Shown here piece by piece: positions 1 to 8,470 of a stretch of 64,000 nt of DNA. Position 1 is the stretch's first letter. Each line of letters opens with the position of its first letter. The DNA is from Desulfovibrio sp. JC010. GTDB lineage: Bacteria > Desulfobacterota > Desulfovibrionia > Desulfovibrionales > Desulfovibrionaceae. The stretch is taken from assembly GCF_010470675.1 (NCBI RefSeq), contig NZ_VOIQ01000007.1:165117-229116 (forward strand), read 5' to 3'. The position numbers and the translations under genes are program-made. A model generated the notes under the pieces. That model was not told where the DNA came from and ran no database searches. It saw nothing but the letters and a program-made list of their open reading frames with translations.

Positions 1-176
1 AAGTTATCGACTTCCTGCAGGACTACTACAAAAAGAACGGTATCGCTCCCATGGTGCGTATCCTCTCCAAAGTAACTGGTTTCAAACTGAAGCACATCTA
101 CGAACTGTTCCCCTCCGGTCCCGGTAAGGGAGCTTGTAAGATGGCTGGTCTGCCCAAGCCCACCGGCTGCGTATAG
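1..176 (+). CDS. dsrC: DsrC, C-terminal part (left edge truncated)
   Basis: The reading frame is open from base 3 to a TAG at 174-176 and encodes the last 57 residues of a small protein. The end matches DsrC: a GPGKGACKMAGLPKP stretch followed by TGCV at the C-terminus. It keeps both conserved cysteines of the flexible C-terminal arm, one in GAC and one as the penultimate residue. In the family these cysteines carry the trisulfide formed by dissimilatory sulfite reductase (DsrAB), which is then reduced by the DsrMKJOP membrane complex. The protein is cytoplasmic. The gene stands apart from dsrAB here, as is usual in Desulfovibrio, and is followed by a strong terminator. The N-terminal half lies outside the window. 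Confidence 0.93.
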   Translation, partial: VIDFLQDYYKKNGIAPMVRILSKVTGFKLKHIYELFPSGPGKGACKMAGLPKPTGCV

Positions 177-201
177 ATCAGACAGCTTCTTAGTATATTT
201 G

Positions 202-230
202 GGCGGGATCCTCGCGGTCCCGCCTTTTTT
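202..230 (+). terminator. Intrinsic terminator of dsrC
   Basis: A seven-base stem GGCGGGA (202-208) pairs with TCCCGCC (218-224) and is followed by six T. It lies 25 bases after the dsrC stop. Confidence 0.9.
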
Positions 231-356
231 GTTCTTTAAAGACAATCAGCTGAATGGTGACGGTCCGGTTATTAAGCGTAAACGGGGATTGTAAGCTGTC
301 CCGGTCTGATAGCTGAATCGTCAGCAGGCATCTGGTTGTCTGCTCGTTCCGGCCGC

Positions 357-385
357 TTGACGTGCATCAGGTGGGCCTGTTAACT
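357..385 (+). promoter_or_regulatory. Probable sigma-70-type promoter of rpmE
   Basis: TTGACG (357-362) is followed after 17 bases by TTAACT (380-385); with an 18-base spacer the alternative -10 is TAACTT. The -35 is good and the -10 weak. The element lies in the 312-base gap between dsrC and rpmE, which otherwise holds only the dsrC terminator and nothing else I recognise. It would give a leader of roughly 95 bases. Confidence 0.4.
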
Positions 386-488
386 TATTGCACTAAAAAT
401 TGCGGAACTGGGCAAATAAAGCTTGCATATTATTATGTGCAGGTGTATTCGGCCTTGTTTTCACGGTTAACAAAGACAGGAGAAAGTC

Positions 489-719
489 ATGAAAAAAGAT
501 ATCCATCCTAAATTGCATAAGGCAACTGTACGTTGCCACTGCGGTTATGAGTCCGAACTCTACTCCACCATTGGTGAAGAGGTGAGCACTGAAATTTGTT
601 CCAACTGCCACCCTTTCTACACTGGTAAGCAGCGTTTTGTTGATACCGCTGGTCGTATCGATCGCTTTAAGAAGAAGTTCGGTAACTTCGACGCAGCAAG
701 CAAAGTTAAGGGCAACTAG
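489..719 (+). CDS. rpmE: 50S ribosomal protein L31 (zinc-binding type)
   Basis: This 76-residue protein has the L31 signature: MKKDIHPK at the start, RCHCG near residues 16-20, a [11 protein letters not shown] block around 37-47, and a basic C-terminal end. The cysteines mark it as the zinc-containing (C+) form of L31, a protein of the large ribosomal subunit at the central protuberance and inter-subunit bridge B1b. An AGGAG ribosome-binding site precedes the ATG. It is flanked by its own promoter candidate and a strong terminator. The neighbouring order rpmE, DUF1385 gene, prfA, prmC is common in bacteria and supports the assignment. Confidence 0.97.
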   Translation: MKKDIHPKLHKATVRCHCGYESELYSTIGEEVSTEICSNCHPFYTGKQRFVDTAGRIDRFKKKFGNFDAASKVKGN

Positions 720-747
720 CTCATATTTCTGCGGTTTTGCCGCGTGA

Positions 748-790
748 ACATGCCTCTGCCGTTTTATGACGGTAGAGGCATGTCCTTTTT
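748..790 (+). terminator. Intrinsic terminator of rpmE
   Basis: A 14-base stem, 748-761 with 770-783 (one G-U pair), has a loop of eight bases and is followed by CC and five T. It is the end of the rpmE transcript. Confidence 0.9.
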
Positions 791-966
791 TAAAATATTT
801 AAAAGTCCTGCATCGTAGCCGGGTGGGACATTTCAAATCCCTCCCCGCTGTATTCTTTTGTAGTGATAATCAATCTCGGTCTTGCTTGACGGCTGTAAGT
901 GATTATTCTACTGAGAAACATTACTATTTTACGGGCTGTCCGGCCCTTATCAGTGAGGAAACGGAT

Positions 967-1914
967 TTGAAATTACCTCTTCTTATGTCCGCCGCCAAAA
1001 CCGTTGGCGGGCAGGCTGTTATCGAAGGCGTTATGATGCGCGCAAAGGACAATCTTGCCATTGCTGTCCGTCGTCCTGACGGTGAAATTACTGTTGAGCT
1101 TCGTCCCTGGTTTTCAATGACTCCCGAGTTTATGAAAAAACCTTTTCTGCGTGGTTTTCCTATTTTTATGGAGACCATGGTTAACGGAGTCAAAGCCCTT
1201 AACTATTCCGCCACTCAGGCTCTTGATGAAGAGGAAGACGGCGAACTGACCACTTTTCACCTTGTGCTGACCATGGTCATCGCACTTGGTGCCGCGCTTG
1301 GTCTTTTCGTTGTGCTGCCGCACTTTTTTTCCGTGGCTATGAAGTGGTGGGGCGTTTCCGGCGGTGTGGATTCCCTGAGTTTCCATGTCTGGGACGGCTT
1401 CTTCAAGATGCTCATGTTCATCGGTTACATCGTGTCCATCTCATTTGTGCCGGATATCAAGCGCGTGTTCCAGTATCACGGTGCCGAACACAAGGCTATC
1501 TGGGCTTATGAAGCGGGCGGCAAACTTGACGTTTGCGATATTAAAAATTTCAGCAGGCTCCATCCCCGTTGCGGAACAGCATTTCTGCTTTTCGTGCTGG
1601 TGGTGAGTATCCTGCTTTTCACTGTGCTGGTTCCCATGATCGTTGCCGTCTGGGCACCGCAGACCTTTGTGCTTAAACATTTATATATAGTCGGTATCAA
1701 GCTGCTGCTGATGGCTCCTGTGAGTGCGGTCGCCTATGAGATGATCAAGGCTTCTGCCAAACACGAGGACAAACCCCTGTGCAAGGCGGCCTGTCTGCCC
1801 GGAATGGGGATGCAGCTGCTGACTACCCGCGAGCCGGACGAAGAGCAGATTGAAGTTGCTCTTGCGGCACTTAATACTGCGGTTGCTGCCGATGCTGATG
1901 GAGGAGACAGCTGA
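967..1914 (+). CDS. DUF1385 (YqhQ-like) integral membrane protein
   Basis: A protein of about 315 residues of the DUF1385 family, whose function is unknown. The N-terminal part has the family block [14 protein letters not shown]. Then come several hydrophobic segments (a pair after a [12 protein letters not shown] stretch, and two more towards the C-terminus) and the conserved [13 protein letters not shown] and HPRCGTAF motifs. I place the start at the TTG at 967 because GAGG (955-958) sits eight bases upstream. An ATG at 985 is the alternative. The frame is open further upstream to 766, but that part overlaps the rpmE terminator. Its TGA overlaps the prfA ATG by one base, so the two are translationally coupled. 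The family is often beside prfA/prmC. Confidence 0.85.
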   Translation: MKLPLLMSAAKTVGGQAVIEGVMMRAKDNLAIAVRRPDGEITVELRPWFSMTPEFMKKPFLRGFPIFMETMVNGVKALNYSATQALDEEEDGELTTFHLVLTMVIALGAALGLFVVLPHFFSVAMKWWGVSGGVDSLSFHVWDGFFKMLMFIGYIVSISFVPDIKRVFQYHGAEHKAIWAYEAGGKLDVCDIKNFSRLHPRCGTAFLLFVLVVSILLFTVLVPMIVAVWAPQTFVLKHLYIVGIKLLLMAPVSAVAYEMIKASAKHEDKPLCKAACLPGMGMQLLTTREPDEEQIEVALAALNTAVAADADGGDS

Positions 1915-2987
1915 TGTTTGCCAAGTTGGAAGAGATTGAACGTTCTTTCATGGATCTGGAGCAGGAGCTTGCAGACCCGGAAGTTTATAATAATCAGGAT
2001 CGCTACCGTAAAGTAACCATGGCCCACGCTGAACTCGGCGATGTTGTGGAAGCTTTCCGCGAATACAAGCAGCTTTCCGCCGACCTTGAAGACAACAAGG
2101 AAATGGCCAAGGATTCCGACCCGGAAATCCGCGAAATGGCTGAGATGGAAATTGCCGAGATCAAGGATCGTCTGCCCAAGCTGGAAGAAGAACTCAAGCT
2201 TCTCCTGCTGCCTAAAGACCCCATGGACGGCAAGAACATTATCCTTGAAATCCGCGGCGGTACCGGCGGGGAAGAAGCAGCCCTTTTTGCCGCCGATCTT
2301 TTCCGCATGTATTCCCGTTTTGCAGATGCCAACGGCTGGAAAGTTGAGGTCATGAGTTCCAACCCCACCGGAACTGGCGGATTCAAGGAAATTATCGCCG
2401 CCATCAGCGGCAGCCGCATCTACTCCAAGATGAAATACGAGTCCGGTACCCATCGTGTTCAGCGTGTGCCCGCCACTGAAACACAGGGCCGTATCCACAC
2501 TTCCGCAGCCACCGTGGCCATCATGCCCGAAGCAGAGGAAGTGGACGTACAGGTGCGCAACGAAGATCTGCGTATCGACGTGTTCCGTGCATCCGGTCCC
2601 GGCGGTCAGTCCGTTAACACTACTGACTCCGCTATCCGCATAACCCACCTTCCCACCGGGCTGGTTGTTATCTGTCAGGACGAAAAGTCCCAGCACAAGA
2701 ACAAGGCCAAGGCCATGAAGGTTCTCTGTTCCCGCCTGTTGCAGGCCGAGCAGGACAAACAGCATGCGGAAATGGCTGAACAGCGTCGCGCACAGGTCGG
2801 TTCCGGTGACCGTTCCGAACGTATCCGTACCTACAACTTTCCGCAGGGCAGGGTGACCGATCACCGCATCAACCTGACCCTCTACAAACTCGATTCCGTA
2901 ATCGAAGGGGACATGAACGAGCTGGTCGATTCGCTCATCAGCCACTACCAGTCCGAAGCTTTGAAGCAACAGGCTCAGGACGGCTAG
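1914..2987 (+). CDS. prfA: Peptide chain release factor 1
   Basis: This 357-residue class I release factor reads UAA and UAG in the ribosomal A site and triggers peptidyl-tRNA hydrolysis. The anticodon-like tripeptide is PAT at residues 186-188, as in Escherichia coli RF1, which separates it from RF2 (SPF). The catalytic GGQ motif is at 230-232 in GPGGQSVN. A coiled N-terminal domain, rich in Glu and Lys, precedes these. The length is normal for RF1. The start overlaps the stop of the DUF1385 gene. The enzyme that methylates its GGQ glutamine, PrmC, is encoded downstream but is separated by a repeat and a terminator, so the two are probably not one transcript. Confidence 0.98.
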   Translation: MFAKLEEIERSFMDLEQELADPEVYNNQDRYRKVTMAHAELGDVVEAFREYKQLSADLEDNKEMAKDSDPEIREMAEMEIAEIKDRLPKLEEELKLLLLPKDPMDGKNIILEIRGGTGGEEAALFAADLFRMYSRFADANGWKVEVMSSNPTGTGGFKEIIAAISGSRIYSKMKYESGTHRVQRVPATETQGRIHTSAATVAIMPEAEEVDVQVRNEDLRIDVFRASGPGGQSVNTTDSAIRITHLPTGLVVICQDEKSQHKNKAKAMKVLCSRLLQAEQDKQHAEMAEQRRAQVGSGDRSERIRTYNFPQGRVTDHRINLTLYKLDSVIEGDMNELVDSLISHYQSEALKQQAQDG

Positions 2988-3075
2988 GGAAGCATGCCTC
3001 CGGCGGCCAAAGGAGAAGGGGAGAACCCCTTTTGCTGCCGCCAAAAAGGTGTTCTCCCCTTCCCCTCTGGACTCC
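2988..3075 (+). repeat. Intergenic palindromic repeat, copy A
   Basis: Directly after the prfA stop lies a G/C-rich element starting TGCCTCCGGCGGCC. It can fold into a hairpin of about 20 bases (3012-3031 with 3046-3065, a few mismatches). Its opening TGCCTCCG is shared with the element at 18784. It has no U-tract and looks like a REP/BIME-type intergenic element rather than a terminator. Confidence 0.6.
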
Positions 3076-3127
3076 CCATCCCCTCTCCCCAAAACGCGTT
3101 GGCCGGGGTTGGGCTAAGATAAAATCT

Positions 3128-3160
3128 AAAACGGGATATTTTTTAATATCCCGTTTTTTT
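3128..3160 (+). terminator. Intrinsic terminator downstream of prfA
   Basis: A 13-base perfect stem, 3128-3140 with 3145-3157, closes a TTTT loop and runs into a T-tract. It separates prfA from prmC. Confidence 0.88.
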
Positions 3161-3190
3161 ATTGAAATTAAACCAGCGAAGCTTATTTAA

Positions 3191-3258
3191 AGTTTTTGGG
3201 ATTCTTAAACCCTTTTTGCAAAAAGGGTTTAAGGCCCCCGGCAGGGTCGCCGAAGGCT
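3191..3258 (-). repeat. Intergenic repeat, copy B
   Basis: Read on the - strand this element contains CCCTGCCGGGGGCCT, then a hairpin of an eight-base A/C/T-rich arm with its complement around 3209-3230, then TTTAAGAATCCCA. The same order occurs in + orientation at 18808-18863, with a few substitutions. It ends only four bases before the prmC start, so it supplies the prmC ribosome-binding region. Confidence 0.65.
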
Positions 3259-3262
3259 AGAT

Positions 3263-4126
3263 ATGCACGATCTTACACTCAAAGAAATTTTATCCAAAGC
3301 CACAGCTCGGCTAAATGAAGCTGGCGTGGATTCCCCGGCCTTGTCTGCGCAGCTATTTGCGGAGCAGGTTTTCGGGTTAAGCCGGGTGCAGCTGATTACC
3401 GAGATGCACCGCGTTGTGGATTCAGAGAAGTTGGCTGAGTTCGAAATGCTGATTAAACGCAGAGCTTCCGGCGAACCTGCGGCTTATATTCTGGGTGTGA
3501 AGGAATTTTACGGCCTTGAATTCAAGGTTGGGCCGGGGGTGTTGATCCCCCGTCCTGAGACTGAGGAGATAGTTGAGAAGGTTGAGCAGCTTTTTGGTGC
3601 GCATGAAGAGTTTGTTTTTGCTGATTTCGGTACCGGATCGGGGATTCTGGCGGTGACAGTGGCGAAGTTGTTTCCCAAGGCACGCGGGATTGCGGTTGAT
3701 CTGAGTCCGGCTGCTCTTAATATTGCACAGGAGAATGCGCGGTTGCACGGTGTTGCTAAGCGGGTGCAGTTTGTGCGTGCTGATTTTAATGAATCTCTGC
3801 TGGCTGACGCAAAGTTTGACCTGATTTTGGCTAATCCGCCTTATCTTTGTGAAGCGGAACTGGATGAAATCAGCTATGAGGTGGCGGAATTTGAACCTGT
3901 GTCTGCGCTGGTCAGCGGTCCGTCCGGGGACGAGGATATCAAAGGCAGTGCACCGCGTATCGGATCGGCTTTGAAAAAGGGCGGCACTGTGTTTATGGAG
4001 ATCGGTTATCTTCAGGGACAGGTCGCCTATGATATTTTTGACAGCTGTGCTGCATTTTCGGGTTGTGTGGAGGTGCAAAAAGACCTCTCCGGGCACGACC
4101 GTATTGTTGTGGCAAAAAAGAGATAG
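3263..4126 (+). CDS. prmC: Release factor glutamine N5-methyltransferase
   Basis: PrmC (HemK) methylates the glutamine of the GGQ motif in RF1 and RF2 with S-adenosylmethionine, in the cytoplasm. The 287-residue protein has the helical N-terminal domain, then PRPETEE (96-102), the SAM-binding loop DFGTGSG (121-127) and the catalytic NPPY (191-194). The length is typical. The ATG at 3263 is preceded by only a weak Shine-Dalgarno (AAGG), which lies within the end of the intergenic repeat. Its substrate PrfA is the previous gene. A later lpxC gene with its own promoter candidate follows after a 175-base gap. Confidence 0.97.
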   Translation: MHDLTLKEILSKATARLNEAGVDSPALSAQLFAEQVFGLSRVQLITEMHRVVDSEKLAEFEMLIKRRASGEPAAYILGVKEFYGLEFKVGPGVLIPRPETEEIVEKVEQLFGAHEEFVFADFGTGSGILAVTVAKLFPKARGIAVDLSPAALNIAQENARLHGVAKRVQFVRADFNESLLADAKFDLILANPPYLCEAELDEISYEVAEFEPVSALVSGPSGDEDIKGSAPRIGSALKKGGTVFMEIGYLQGQVAYDIFDSCAAFSGCVEVQKDLSGHDRIVVAKKR

Positions 4127-4190
4127 CTTTGCTGCATGTTTGCAAAAAAACCACAGCGTATGTTTTGTGTTGTTGTAAAAATACAACTAG

Positions 4191-4289
4191 TTACGTTTTG
4201 TGATAATTGATATAATTAAAAAGTTTATTAAAATCAGTATGTTGAAAAACTCCTTTAGAGTGGCATATTAATTGCTACATAGAGTGGCA
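4191..4289 (+). promoter_or_regulatory. lpxC upstream region: -10 box and direct repeat
   Basis: A perfect TATAAT is at 4211-4216 with only a poor -35 (TTACGT, 4191). Downstream, the ten-base sequence TAGAGTGGCA occurs twice in direct orientation, at 4256-4265 and 4280-4289, 24 bases apart (just over two helical turns). The second copy ends three bases before the ribosome-binding site. The repeat could be an operator or act in the leader RNA; no known factor is assigned. Confidence 0.4.
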
Positions 4290-4301
4290 ACAGGAGATAA
4301 T

Positions 4302-5228
4302 ATGCTACAAACTACTATTCAGAACACAGTGAGATGTAAGGGTATCGGGCTTCACAGCGGTAAACAGGTGGAGATTGTGCTCCGTCCTGCTGTGGAAGAT
4401 ACCGGAATCCTTTTTTCGCTCCATACCGGTTCTGGAAGCTCATTTATTACTCCCAATCCCAATCTGGTTGTAGCAACCGGACTGGCCACCACTCTCGGTA
4501 ACGGACAGGATTCCGTTTCCACTGTCGAACATCTGCTCGCCGCGGTACGCGGAATGGGCATTGATAATATTCATGTAGAAGTAAGAGGTAATGAACTGCC
4601 CATTATGGATGGCAGCGCAGGTCCTTTTGTATATCTGCTCCGTCAGGCCGGAGTTCGTGATCTTGCCAAGCCGCGCAAGGTTCTGGCTGTGACCAAATCA
4701 CTTAATTTCGAGCAGGACGGCAAGTATGTCAGGGCTTTTCCCCATGACGGTTTTGCTGTTGATTATACCATTGATTTCGAACACCCCCAGATCGGCAAAC
4801 AGACCCTTTCCCTTGAGATTACTCCTGATGTTTTCATGGACGAGCTGGCTAAAGCCAGAACTTTCGGCTTCCTGAAAGAGGTTGAATACCTGCATGCCAA
4901 CGGTCTTGCACTGGGCGGTTCCCTTGATAACGCTGTTGTTCTTGATGATTACGGTATTCTGAACGACGGCGGTCTTCGCTTTGCTGATGAGTTTGTAAGG
5001 CATAAAATGCTTGATTTTATCGGTGACATGGCTGTTCTTGAAATGCCCCTGCAGGGCCGTTTCGAAGTCTATGCTTCCGGTCACGCGCTGAACAACGCTT
5101 TCCTGAAATATATCAATGAGAACGCTGTGGATTATCTTGAAGAGCGCGCTCTTGAGCCTGCAGCCGGAAAGGTTGCGGAAAAGGGCTTCACCCCGGTTGC
5201 ACCGGAGGCCGTTCCCGCTCCTGCATAG
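4302..5228 (+). CDS. lpxC: UDP-3-O-acyl-N-acetylglucosamine deacetylase
   Basis: LpxC is the zinc enzyme of the committed step of lipid A synthesis. It removes the acetyl group from UDP-3-O-acyl-GlcNAc in the cytoplasm. The 308-residue protein has the zinc-ligand histidine at 77 (VEHLLA) and the second pair H234/D238 in VRHKMLDFIGD. These correspond to H79, H238 and D242 of the E. coli enzyme. The KGIGLHSG opening is also family-typical. I chose the ATG at 4302, which has AGGAG five bases upstream, over an in-frame ATG at 4272 that would add ten residues. The C-terminus is a short Ala/Pro-rich tail. A bidirectional terminator follows. Confidence 0.97.
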   Translation: MLQTTIQNTVRCKGIGLHSGKQVEIVLRPAVEDTGILFSLHTGSGSSFITPNPNLVVATGLATTLGNGQDSVSTVEHLLAAVRGMGIDNIHVEVRGNELPIMDGSAGPFVYLLRQAGVRDLAKPRKVLAVTKSLNFEQDGKYVRAFPHDGFAVDYTIDFEHPQIGKQTLSLEITPDVFMDELAKARTFGFLKEVEYLHANGLALGGSLDNAVVLDDYGILNDGGLRFADEFVRHKMLDFIGDMAVLEMPLQGRFEVYASGHALNNAFLKYINENAVDYLEERALEPAAGKVAEKGFTPVAPEAVPAPA

Positions 5229-5244
5229 CAGTAAGTTTTTACGA

Positions 5245-5281
5245 GAAAAAAGACCCGTCGGTTTCGGCGGGTCTTTTTTTT
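5245..5281 (+). terminator. Terminator between convergent lpxC and the PEP-mutase-family gene
   Basis: The stem 5251-5260 with 5265-5274 (one G-U) has a GTTT loop, A-rich on the left and seven T on the right. It can therefore serve both lpxC (+) and the convergent gene ending at 5280 (-). Confidence 0.9.
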
Positions 5282-6161
5282 ATTTGTCTGTCCCGTTTAG
5301 AAATATTTTTTCCCGTTCCCGAATTTTATCCGCGCCGATGAAGCTGTAGTATTCAGCGAAATCCATCATATTTTCCGGGGTGGCGAAACTTTCTGTGCTG
5401 CCTTCTTCTTTGAGTGTGGTTGCCCATTTTTGTACTGCCCGTGCTGCGGCGTAGAGCGGGCCGCAGGCGTAGGCGGCAAGTGCGTAGCCCACATCCTGAA
5501 GCTCGTCCTTGTTCAGGAACGGGGTTTTGCCGCCTTCAATCATATTGGCCATGCTGGGGACCGGAATTTCGGCATTGACCCGGCGCATTTCGTCCACAGA
5601 ACCCACCGCTTCCACAAAGACCATGTCCGCCCCGGCTTCAGCGTAAATTTTTCCCCGTCTGATGGCTTCATCCAGACCGTATACAGCCTTGGCGTCGGTA
5701 CGGGCCATGATTGTTAAATCCGGATTTTTGCGTGCCCAGAGGGCGGCCTTCAGCTTGGGCAGGTATTCTTCCACATCCACTACGGATTTTCCGCCCATAT
5801 GCCCGCACCGTTTGGGGTAGGTCTGGTCCTCAATGAATAGGGCAGCCGCGCCCATTTGTTCCACCTGCTGCACTGTGCGGATGACGTTATTCACATCACC
5901 GAATCCGGTGTCGATATCGACCATGACCGGGAGCTCGGTACGGGCGATGAGATTGGCGTAATGGGTCAGCATTTCGCTGGAGCTGATCATGCCGATATCC
6001 GGAAGACCCAGCAGAGAGCTTGAGGTGCCGTACCCGGCAATGCAGGTGGCTTTGAATCCGGCCTGCTCAATAGCCAGCAGGGATATGCCGTCATAGGCCA
6101 CGGGCATGAGTAAAATTTCGGGGCTGTTGACCAGTTTACGGAATAGTGTTGTTTTGTTCAT
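5280..6161 (-). CDS. Isocitrate lyase/PEP mutase superfamily enzyme (PrpB-like)
   Basis: This 293-residue protein belongs to the PrpB-type branch (COG2513) of the isocitrate lyase/PEP mutase superfamily. The fold is visible as YDGISLLAIEQAGF near the start, the metal-binding DIDTGFGD region, and the superfamily loop KRCGHMGGK with the catalytic cysteine. Members cleave methylisocitrate or related 2-hydroxy acids, or decarboxylate oxaloacetate; the substrate cannot be decided here. No prpC or prpD lies beside it, which argues against a dedicated propionate pathway. The ATG at 6161 has AAGGAA just upstream; an ATG further 5' is less likely. It follows the HK1 kinase gene on the same strand after 53 bases and may be co-transcribed. 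Confidence 0.85.
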   Translation of the reverse strand: MNKTTLFRKLVNSPEILLMPVAYDGISLLAIEQAGFKATCIAGYGTSSSLLGLPDIGMISSSEMLTHYANLIARTELPVMVDIDTGFGDVNNVIRTVQQVEQMGAAALFIEDQTYPKRCGHMGGKSVVDVEEYLPKLKAALWARKNPDLTIMARTDAKAVYGLDEAIRRGKIYAEAGADMVFVEAVGSVDEMRRVNAEIPVPSMANMIEGGKTPFLNKDELQDVGYALAAYACGPLYAAARAVQKWATTLKEEGSTESFATPENMMDFAEYYSFIGADKIREREKIFLNGTDK

Positions 6162-6214
6162 ATGTTTCCTTGAGGTTGGCATTGTATGGATGCTAAGTGT
6201 TGTTAAGGGTAAAT

Positions 6215-8464
6215 TTAATTTTCCTGTTTTACCGGGAGGGTGATGGTGAAGCGGGTCCAGTTGCCTGTTTCCGAATCTATGCTCATGGAACCTTTGTGCT
6301 GTTCGGTTATAATAAAGTAGGCAACTGACAGCCCTAGTCCCGTGCCTTTGCCCACGGGTTTGGTTGTGTAGAACGGTTCGAATATTCGCGATCTTGCCTT
6401 TTCGTTTATTCCCGGTCCATTGTCCTCGATCTGTACTGTGACATCCTGTCTTTCCTGATAAATTTTTATGGTGAAGCAGGGAGATGAGCCGGAGTACTCT
6501 TTGTCCTTCATGGCTTCGGCCCCGTTCTTCATGATGTTGAAGAAGACCTGCTGAATCTCGCTTCTTTCGCAAAAAACATCAGCAATATTTTCACTGTAAT
6601 CGCGCACAATCCTGATCTTTTTGAAGTCAAACTGCTTTTTCAGGTTATAGTCGCTGGCGGCAATATCAATTGTTTCGTCCAGCAGGTCTGCTATGTTCTG
6701 CGGCTCCATGTTTTTTTCGCTTTTGCGGCTGAAGCTGAGCATGTTGCGGACAATGGTGGAGGCCCGGTTTGTGGAAGATTTGATGGCTTCCATCATTTTA
6801 GGGATATCCCGCGCATCCAGATATCTGTGCATGTCTTCGAGCGACAATCCGTATTTTTCAGCAGCAGCCTGATTGGCCGGGAGGTCCCCGAAAATGCGTT
6901 TCTGCATATTGTAGATATTGCCGGAAATTCCGGCCAGCGGATTGTTGATTTCATGGGCCATTCCTGCCGCAAGCCCCCCCAGCGACATCATCTTTTCGGA
7001 TTGCACCATGATCTGCTCAAGCCGGACTTTGTCGGTTACATCGTCCAAACGGATTACCGCACCTTCAATACCGTTGCTTTCAAGGGGGTATATGGTGATA
7101 TCTTCATGGTAGGTTCTGCCGTCCTGAAGATGGGTCAGCCTGCCCTCACTGCGGGGTTTGGAGCTGTGCATGGCTGTTCGTATGTCCGCCATTTTGGAAG
7201 AAAGTCGCGGGTAGACATCTTCAAGGGCGCGCCCTGCGGCGTCTTTGCTTCTTATTCCGGATTCCAGTTCGGCCTGCGCGTTCCACTGGATAATTTTTGT
7301 TGAACTGTCCACGGCAATGAGTACGGAGGGCATGGAGTTGATGATATTGCTCAACAGGCTGCGCAGTTTCTGCATTTCGCTCAATTGCTGCGCGAGATCC
7401 CGGTTCAGGGTGTTGATTTCCTGTTCTCGTGATTCAATGCTGGAGGACATCTTTCCGAAAGCAGTCGCAATTTCATCGAATTCCCGGATGTCTTTCGGAG
7501 TTGCAGAGCGGCTGTAATCTCCGCGTGAAACCTGTGCTGCAAGGGAGACCAGCTCATTAAAGTTGGAGCCGATTGTTTTCAGCCTGAAGAGCAGGACTAT
7601 CATGCCCAGAAACAGTATCAGCAGGGCAAGAGTGGTGAACGCAATGGTGTAGGTGATCAGGTCCCGGTACACTTCTTTTGAGTTTTGGTAGATCAAAGCC
7701 ACCCAGCGGGACGGGCCGATGGAAGCAGCGTAGGCCGTATCATAATTTTTGTCGTTTTTGATTGATTCCTTGCGGACTGATTTTCCGGAAATATCTTTGA
7801 ATAGTTTAAAATGCGGATCTTCAGTGCGTTGCAGTACCTGTGTCTCATCCGTGTGGGCAATGTAGGTTCCGGTCTGGTCGGTGACTGCAAGGATGCTGTG
7901 TTCTCCTATATTCAGTTCCTTGATCAGCGAGTTGAGATTCGGGAACGTTACATTGGCGATCAGCACTCCATTTTGTACAGGAATTGAGATCTGGAATACA
8001 GGTGTCCGGTGGGTGGCTGAAATAATAGCCGGGGACCAGTAAACTGTTTTTTTTACATATGCATTTTTAAATGAAGGGTAGTTGGACATGTCCATCCCCA
8101 GCACATCCTTGGAAAAAGGGGAAAGAGCATAAACAATCCCTTCGTTATTCAGCAGCCGGACCTGATGTATTGCCGGATTGGCCATGATGATGGCCTGCAG
8201 ATATATTTCGGTTTGTACCGCCGTATTTTTATTTTTCTCGATTGCTTTTGCACAATTCTGTAAGGAGCTCTGGATGTTGTGCATTTCTTCTTCAACAATA
8301 CTTACTATAAGTTTTGCTGAAGAATTGTTTTTGTCATCAATATCCGTTTTGAAGTGGGTTAAAGTGTATGCGTATGCCAGTGCAGCAAATAGTAAAAATG
8401 GAATTGTTGTCGATACAATGAAGTGTACCGACATTATTTTTCTTAATGATTTTTTCTTTTTCAT
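6215..8464 (-). CDS. Membrane sensor histidine kinase HK1 (Cache-HAMP-PAS-HisKA-HATPase)
   Basis: A 749-residue inner-membrane kinase. Transmembrane segments at about 14-34 and 270-294 enclose a periplasmic Cache-type sensor. HAMP follows at about 295-348, PAS at about 368-482, the dimerisation/phosphoacceptor domain with H504 in GMAHEINNPL, and a C-terminal ATPase domain with DNGPGI and GKGTGLGLSVAY. It starts six bases after the stop of the solute-binding lipoprotein gene, which strongly suggests one operon and a binding-protein-assisted sensor. No response regulator is adjacent. Its kinase core is clearly paralogous to HK2 at 12922-15555, including an insertion between the H-box and a LSFSR motif. 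Ligand unknown. Confidence 0.93.
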   Translation of the reverse strand: MKKKKSLRKIMSVHFIVSTTIPFLLFAALAYAYTLTHFKTDIDDKNNSSAKLIVSIVEEEMHNIQSSLQNCAKAIEKNKNTAVQTEIYLQAIIMANPAIHQVRLLNNEGIVYALSPFSKDVLGMDMSNYPSFKNAYVKKTVYWSPAIISATHRTPVFQISIPVQNGVLIANVTFPNLNSLIKELNIGEHSILAVTDQTGTYIAHTDETQVLQRTEDPHFKLFKDISGKSVRKESIKNDKNYDTAYAASIGPSRWVALIYQNSKEVYRDLITYTIAFTTLALLILFLGMIVLLFRLKTIGSNFNELVSLAAQVSRGDYSRSATPKDIREFDEIATAFGKMSSSIESREQEINTLNRDLAQQLSEMQKLRSLLSNIINSMPSVLIAVDSSTKIIQWNAQAELESGIRSKDAAGRALEDVYPRLSSKMADIRTAMHSSKPRSEGRLTHLQDGRTYHEDITIYPLESNGIEGAVIRLDDVTDKVRLEQIMVQSEKMMSLGGLAAGMAHEINNPLAGISGNIYNMQKRIFGDLPANQAAAEKYGLSLEDMHRYLDARDIPKMMEAIKSSTNRASTIVRNMLSFSRKSEKNMEPQNIADLLDETIDIAASDYNLKKQFDFKKIRIVRDYSENIADVFCERSEIQQVFFNIMKNGAEAMKDKEYSGSSPCFTIKIYQERQDVTVQIEDNGPGINEKARSRIFEPFYTTKPVGKGTGLGLSVAYFIITEQHKGSMSIDSETGNWTRFTITLPVKQEN

Positions 8465-8470
8465 ACGAAT

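Noticed and set aside
766..966. Extension of the DUF1385 gene to 766
   Set aside because: It begins inside the rpmE terminator and adds 67 residues not found in the family.
1734..3092. 452-codon - strand frame opposite prfA
   Set aside because: Runs through the intergenic repeat and the complete prfA gene; no plausible domain.
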